Shown here one piece after another: positions 60,013-64,000 of a stretch of 64,000 bases of DNA. The notes under the pieces were generated by a model. That model made no database searches, was not told where the DNA came from, and was given only the letters and a program-made list of their open reading frames with translations. Source of the stretch: a virus. The stretch lies in IMG/VR virus record IMGVR_UViG_3300047552_000880, positions 1 to 64,000 of that record; one strand, 5' to 3'. A program made the position numbers and the translations under genes. Position 1 is the first letter of the stretch. Every line of letters begins with the position of its first letter.

Positions 60013-60795
60013 ATGTTTTATATGATCGGTCTACCAAGATCGGGTTCAACTGTTCTTGCTAGTATCCTTAATCAACATCCCGAGATTCATGTAACTCCAA
60101 CTTCTCCTTTGCTGGATCAATTGGTTGCGAATCAGGATATCTATCATTCATTACAGGCAGTTCGCGCAAATCCTGTTCCGGGTCAACTGGAAAATATCAC
60201 CCATTCCATTATCAATGGTATGTACAGTCATATCAAGAAGCCTATTATCATTGACAAGAATCGGGGATGGGGAAAGAATGTCAGGGATGCAACCACACTT
60301 CTTGGAAAAGAAATGAAAATGATTGCGACCACTCGTTCACTTCCTGCGGTCATGGAATCTTGGCTCCGCATTATTAAAAAGAACCCCAATAGTTTCGTTC
60401 ACCGTGAACTAAAAGGTCTTGTTACCGATGCTCGAATCCTTTCCTATATGTGGGAACATCAGGTCAAAGATTGTGTTGAAAGTCTTCATACCGCTATTCA
60501 ATACAATAAGAAAAATGTATTGATCGTTGATTATGATGCTCTGGTAGATAACCCGGTCGAACAATTAAATCGAGTCGTTGAGTTTACGGGCGCATCTGAT
60601 TTCACATTTGATCTGAATAACATTAAGAGCGAAACGAAGGATGATGACCTTGCTGCATGGGGTATTGATGGCATGCATACTGTTCAGCCATCTCTGAAGC
60701 GTTTAAACGCGATTACAGGCGTTTTAACACAGGAGCAGTATGTTCGGTTCAAATCGCTTGAAAAATCGTTTGTAGGCGTTTTTAATGCGTTCTAG
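60013..60795 (+). CDS. Sulfotransferase family protein 2
   Basis: A 260-residue paralogue of the preceding gene, starting 3 bp after it with ribosome site GGAGATAATT. It has MIGLPRSGSTVLASILNQHP (residues 4-23) and IATTRSLPAVMESW near 110. The first 90 bases of the shared domain are almost identical in DNA to the first copy (47 bp exact, 60028-60074), whereas the middle differs, so the 5' end seems homogenised. Both act in the same late operon and may use different acceptors. Confidence 0.82.
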   Translation: MFYMIGLPRSGSTVLASILNQHPEIHVTPTSPLLDQLVANQDIYHSLQAVRANPVPGQLENITHSIINGMYSHIKKPIIIDKNRGWGKNVRDATTLLGKEMKMIATTRSLPAVMESWLRIIKKNPNSFVHRELKGLVTDARILSYMWEHQVKDCVESLHTAIQYNKKNVLIVDYDALVDNPVEQLNRVVEFTGASDFTFDLNNIKSETKDDDLAAWGIDGMHTVQPSLKRLNAITGVLTQEQYVRFKSLEKSFVGVFNAF

Positions 60796-60976
60796 CCACA
60801 TTCTAACATTGCTCAAGACAATTACTTGGCGAATAACAGGAAGTGGAGCGACTTTTGCAATATCTTACATCTATACAGGAAGTACTTCATTTGCCTCTGG
60901 TATTGCACTGACTCAGATGGTTGTCAATAGCATCCTTTACTATGTACATGAAAGAATTTGGAATTATGTTGAATAG
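60785..60976 (+). CDS. DUF2061 small membrane protein
   Basis: A 63-residue protein with the DUF2061 pattern: LLKTITWRITGSGATFAISY, TGSTSFASGIALTQMVVNSI and the closing YYVHERIWNYVE. Two predicted membrane segments. In bacteria DUF2061 is known next to or fused with sulfate-activation genes such as APS kinase, which fits the neighbouring sulfotransferases. Overlaps both neighbours by 11 bp. The AGGCG before the ATG is a modest ribosome site. Confidence 0.8.
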   Translation: MRSSHILTLLKTITWRITGSGATFAISYIYTGSTSFASGIALTQMVVNSILYYVHERIWNYVE

Positions 60977-61577
60977 AATTTATATTGTTGATGATTTTTA
61001 TCCTAATCCTGATGGCGTGATGGAGAATGTCTTTAATGACGAACGAGAAGATAACTCGGGCGGCAATTACGCGGGTGTCATGAATTCAACCAATTTCTTT
61101 ACTCCTGAACATCAAAGAGTGTTTCAGCAATTGGTCGGGCATCCTGTTTCGGCAGGAACATCTTTAACCGGAAAGTTTCGTTTCTCGTGTGTCAATGATA
61201 CTTATAAGCAGAATATTCATTTTGATGCCGGTGGTGAGAATCTTGCATGGGCAGGTGTTGTCTATATGCAGAAACATTATGAAGAAGGAATCGAAGGAAC
61301 TTCATTTTATAAACACAAGGAAACTGGATTAGAAGAAATACCTAGGTCGATTGAAGGTTGTTCTAAATATGGATGGAATTCAATTGCTGATCTTAAGAAG
61401 TTTCTGGATACCGATGGTGTCGATGATTCGAAATGGATCAAGACACTAACAGTTCCTTATAAGTACAATCGATTGGTATTATTTCGCCCTTGGTTGTTTC
61501 ATGCTCCGGGAAAGGCTTTCGGCAGTTCAATTGAAACATCACGAATCGTTCAAACAATTTTTCTTAATCAGGAATAA
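60966..61577 (+). CDS. DUF6445/2OG-Fe(II) oxygenase-like protein
   Basis: A 203-residue protein beginning MLNRIYIVDDFYPNPDGVME, which resembles the DUF6445 family related to 2-oxoglutarate/iron oxygenases. The possible iron-binding residues are IHFDAGG near residue 83 (HxD) and LFHAPG near 183. If active, it would hydroxylate a protein or small molecule. Start 60966 is set by TTTGGAATT; frames from 60921 or 60948 are possible. Phage homologues lie near fibre genes too. Confidence 0.65.
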   Translation: MLNRIYIVDDFYPNPDGVMENVFNDEREDNSGGNYAGVMNSTNFFTPEHQRVFQQLVGHPVSAGTSLTGKFRFSCVNDTYKQNIHFDAGGENLAWAGVVYMQKHYEEGIEGTSFYKHKETGLEEIPRSIEGCSKYGWNSIADLKKFLDTDGVDDSKWIKTLTVPYKYNRLVLFRPWLFHAPGKAFGSSIETSRIVQTIFLNQE

Positions 61578-61579
61578 AC

Positions 61580-61876
61580 ATGCCATTTCCAACATCAAGC
61601 GCTTCGTTCAATGCAACGCCCGGTGCATATGATTACTCTGAAATTCTAGGTGCATTCTATACTATGTTCGAGACACGGTTGACTGCAATTGAAACTAACC
61701 AACTTGCATTAAATACTGATATTGCATCTATTAAAAATAATATCCAGACTCTTATGGATCGTGCGACCGATGCAAATAAAGGTATTGTCACTAAGGGTGC
61801 AGCGGAGTTTTCGCCCGAAGGTTATCAGACATATTTGCAACTCAAGGAATATTACACCGCACGCGGAATTGGATAA
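61580..61876 (+). CDS. Hypothetical protein
   Basis: A 98-residue protein with ribosome site AGGAATAAAC. Its centre is a heptad-like helix (MFETRLTAIETNQLALNTDI, ASIKNNIQTLMDRATDANKG) and the end SPEGYQTYLQLKEYYTARGI. A coiled-coil virion or assembly protein is likely from the pattern; no family recognised. Confidence 0.65.
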   Translation: MPFPTSSASFNATPGAYDYSEILGAFYTMFETRLTAIETNQLALNTDIASIKNNIQTLMDRATDANKGIVTKGAAEFSPEGYQTYLQLKEYYTARGIG

Positions 61877-61880
61877 TTAA

Positions 61881-64000
61881 ATGCAGAATTTGTTCCATGA
61901 CACAATGGCAGCAGCCGCAATGAATGTATTGCGCGAGAATCCTAATATCTCCAAGGTTGATAAAGGTCTGCTGCACGAAATCACGGTTCAAATAGCAAAG
62001 GCAACTGCAAAGGGAAACGAACCAGTTGCTGCCATGATCGATAATCTGGTCAACGAACTCAAAAAGAGCGAACAGATAAAAGATGATGCGTTTGAGAGAC
62101 TTCTGAAATCAGAGAGAGAAAATACCAGACGTATTATTGATGCCCTCAATAAATGGAACGCAAAACAAGGTTATGGAACCGACAAGGAATCTATCAAAGA
62201 TTCTATGCGCGAAGTCATTGAGAAGATCGAGAACTCCGAAGACAAGAAAGAACTTGCTAAGGAGTTCAAGGAATTCCATCGAGAGTTTATTGCAATCGTT
62301 GATACATTAGAGGCAGAGGCTCTAAAGAGTTCACATCATCTTAGTACAATAGAGCAACATACCAAAGAATTAAAATCAATTGACAAGGTTCTTCATACAA
62401 TTGATGAAGGCGAACATCAGCTTGTTAATCAAGAGCATTCCGATTCAACTGTCAAAGAATCCTATACTTCCGAGACAGAAAAAACTTCTGATTCTGAGAC
62501 AGAAAAAATTTCTGTTGAAAGTTCGACCGATACGCAAAAAACTAATAAAGTCGAAGCAAAGCAGTCTTCTGATACCAATGTACTAAAAGAAACTGTTGAT
62601 CAGAGTTCAAAGACAGACGCGAAATCTGAAAATAAAACAAATACCACTGGACAGAATACACCTGAGACAAAGAAAGCAGTAACTGCCAAAGAAGCATTTG
62701 CCTCTGGTGTTAAACGTCATGCAGAAGATTATAACCCATATTATAGTCAGGGTATGACACATGACGTAAAAAGAATGGTAGGCGCGGGCGTTGCTAACGT
62801 TCTTATTACCAAATTAGCGCAGACAGGTAAGTTTGATAAGAACGGAAATGAAATTAAGCCGAAGGAACCTGAAGTCGATTCCGATGGTAATCCGATTATA
62901 AAGAAACCTTCATTCAAGGAAATGTTTGTTCAACAGGCGCAGATGCATGCTGAGAACTATAATCCTTATTTTAGTCGAGGTATCGTCGGTGATGTGATGC
63001 ACATCGGTGGTATGGCTCTGCGTGGCGCTGTCATTCATAAAATATCTGAACTGTTCCATAAAAAGACTGTCGAGAAGAATACAGAACAGAAAGACTCGCC
63101 TGAATCTTCGATTGAGCCGAAACAGCAATCTGATGTATCCGAGTTAAAAACAGCAACAGAAACCGTTTCAAAGAACACGGCAAATAATGTTGTGAATTCT
63201 TCTATTGAGAAGAAAGAATCTTCTACTGATCAAATGGTCAATATTTTGACCAAAAAATCTGATGAAATAACAACTGCACCAAGTGTTGTTATGGGCAAAC
63301 CTTTAACCAAGGCAGCTATCAGAAAACAGGAAAAAGAAAAGAATCGGGTCAACTTCACTAAAGTCAAAAAGGCAAGAGAAGCCGCGATTGCTGATCCTAC
63401 ACCTGTTATCAATACGCCAGTTGAATCAAAGAAGATCGAACAGAAGATAACAGATTCTACAACAGAAAAGCTGTCTGATGTAGCAACTAAATCAAATAAC
63501 GTTGAATCAAAGAATACAACAAGTTTACTGGAAAAGGTAAGCGTAAAGGCATCTGAATCAAATAATGTTTCTAACGTTGAATCAAAGAATACTAATTCAT
63601 CACAAGTAAAAACATTATATGATGTAAATAAAACTTCTACTGATTCTCTGTCTGATGTAGCAACTAAATCAAATAACGTTGAATCAAAGAATACAAATAA
63701 AACTTCTACTGATTCTCTGTCTGATGTAGCAACTAAATCAAATAACGTTGAATCAAAGAATACAACAAGTTTACTTTCAAAACTCAGCCAAAATACATCT
63801 AATGTAGCCAGTAATGTTTTTGGTGCGCTGAAAGAAAAATACGATCAACTAACTTCTCGTAAAGAAAATAAAACTTCTACCAACGAATCTCTAAGAGATA
63901 CTGTTATCAATTTGCGCGGAAAGACTATTGTCAATTTCATGGGTAAATTGAAACAAGATCGCAAACAGTTGGAAGCAGTAGGAGAAGTAACAAAGAAAGA
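61881..64000 (+). CDS. Long repetitive Ser/Thr/Lys-rich protein, 3' end outside the window
   Basis: The frame starts at ATG 61881, is open for 706 codons and runs off the right edge. N-terminal 160 residues are helical (AAMNVLRENPNISKVDKGLL). Residues about 278 and 355 start two copies of a motif, HAEDYNPYYSQGMTHDV and HAENYNPYFSRGIVGDV. Between and after these lies low-complexity charged sequence. From residue about 530 there are near-identical 23-residue repeats (TSTDSLSDVATKSNNVESKN). Unknown; probably a virion or tail-associated protein because it follows the fibre operon with no gap. Confidence 0.75.
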   Translation, partial: MQNLFHDTMAAAAMNVLRENPNISKVDKGLLHEITVQIAKATAKGNEPVAAMIDNLVNELKKSEQIKDDAFERLLKSERENTRRIIDALNKWNAKQGYGTDKESIKDSMREVIEKIENSEDKKELAKEFKEFHREFIAIVDTLEAEALKSSHHLSTIEQHTKELKSIDKVLHTIDEGEHQLVNQEHSDSTVKESYTSETEKTSDSETEKISVESSTDTQKTNKVEAKQSSDTNVLKETVDQSSKTDAKSENKTNTTGQNTPETKKAVTAKEAFASGVKRHAEDYNPYYSQGMTHDVKRMVGAGVANVLITKLAQTGKFDKNGNEIKPKEPEVDSDGNPIIKKPSFKEMFVQQAQMHAENYNPYFSRGIVGDVMHIGGMALRGAVIHKISELFHKKTVEKNTEQKDSPESSIEPKQQSDVSELKTATETVSKNTANNVVNSSIEKKESSTDQMVNILTKKSDEITTAPSVVMGKPLTKAAIRKQEKEKNRVNFTKVKKAREAAIADPTPVINTPVESKKIEQKITDSTTEKLSDVATKSNNVESKNTTSLLEKVSVKASESNNVSNVESKNTNSSQVKTLYDVNKTSTDSLSDVATKSNNVESKNTNKTSTDSLSDVATKSNNVESKNTTSLLSKLSQNTSNVASNVFGALKEKYDQLTSRKENKTSTNESLRDTVINLRGKTIVNFMGKLKQDRKQLEAVGEVTKK
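63463..63776 (+). repeat. 69-bp in-frame tandem repeat inside the long ORF
   Basis: Two adjacent 69-bp units (63626-63694 and 63695-63763) are identical, each 23 codons. Part of the unit also occurs once at about 63471-63528, with the same following bases ACAAGTTTACT seen again at 63764-63774. It adds repeats to the protein and would allow length change by slippage or recombination. Confidence 0.8.

Noticed and set aside
1-64000. CRISPR array
   Set aside because: Repeats found are promoter cassettes, protein-coding repeats (Calx-beta, RCC1, 69-bp units) or fibre motifs; none has the repeat-spacer pattern.

Overview
This window is part of the genome of a large T4-type contractile-tailed phage (myovirus), AT-rich and densely packed. 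It carries T4-like replication, recombination and late-transcription genes (fused topoisomerase II, gp46/gp47, gp55, RNase H, gp33, gp59) and a nearly complete T4-type baseplate set (gp54, 26, 51, 48, 53, 27, 5, 25, 6, a gp7-position protein, gp8). Several families (DUF4815 wedge protein, methyltransferase, TPR protein, sulfotransferases, DUF6445 protein beside tail-fibre genes) are ones I associate with the cyanophage branch of the T4 superfamily. The host is a bacterium, probably Gram-negative, but cannot be named from this sequence. I see no tRNA, CRISPR array or insertion sequence.

Region 1 (1-14.9 kb, minus strand): an early/middle-looking block of short, overlapping genes for nucleotide and small-molecule metabolism (thioredoxin, dCMP deaminase, GNAT acetyltransferase, APS-kinase-like P-loop protein, epimerase, metallophosphoesterase, HAD protein, cupin, cytidylyltransferase), a membrane-anchored transglycosylase, many unknown proteins and a single-chain type II topoisomerase. 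Region 2 (14.65-14.87 kb): a gene-free segment predicted to be a structured RNA. Region 3 (14.9-21.4 kb, minus): GIY-YIG protein, gp59, gp33, a small conserved-looking protein, RNase H, two tiny membrane proteins, gp46, gp47 and sigma factor gp55. The 59-33-x-rnh order matches T4. Region 4 (21.4-22.0 kb): a gene-free stretch of about 600 bp full of hairpins, the best candidate for an undescribed large noncoding RNA. Region 5 (22.0-24.7 kb, minus): late genes gp2-like, gp4, gp51, gp26, gp54. Region 6 (24.7-64 kb, plus): baseplate genes from a divergent palindromic late promoter at 24.68-24.70 kb; a giant wedge/fibre protein with Calx-beta repeats split into two ORFs; a run of tail-fibre genes including three RCC1-propeller paralogues; and, interleaved with these, modifying enzymes (methyltransferase, TPR/glycosyltransferase-like, two sulfotransferases, DUF2061 membrane protein, DUF6445 oxygenase-like). 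A long repetitive ORF runs off the right end.

Regulation can be read directly. An early-type extended -10 element (TGTGnTAnnAT, no clear -35) sits before many minus-strand genes, three times inside an identical 35-bp promoter/leader. A late-type element (ATTAAATA or similar, T4-like) precedes the late genes. The phage encodes gp55 and gp33 to read the late promoters. The GIY-YIG gene has a late promoter embedded in a hairpin covering its start codon, the arrangement known for T4 I-TevI.

The most interesting items are the 600-nt structured intergenic RNA, the second 220-nt structured leader, the I-TevI-like control hairpin, the possible sulfation/modification cassette amid tail-fibre genes, and the split Calx-beta giant protein.
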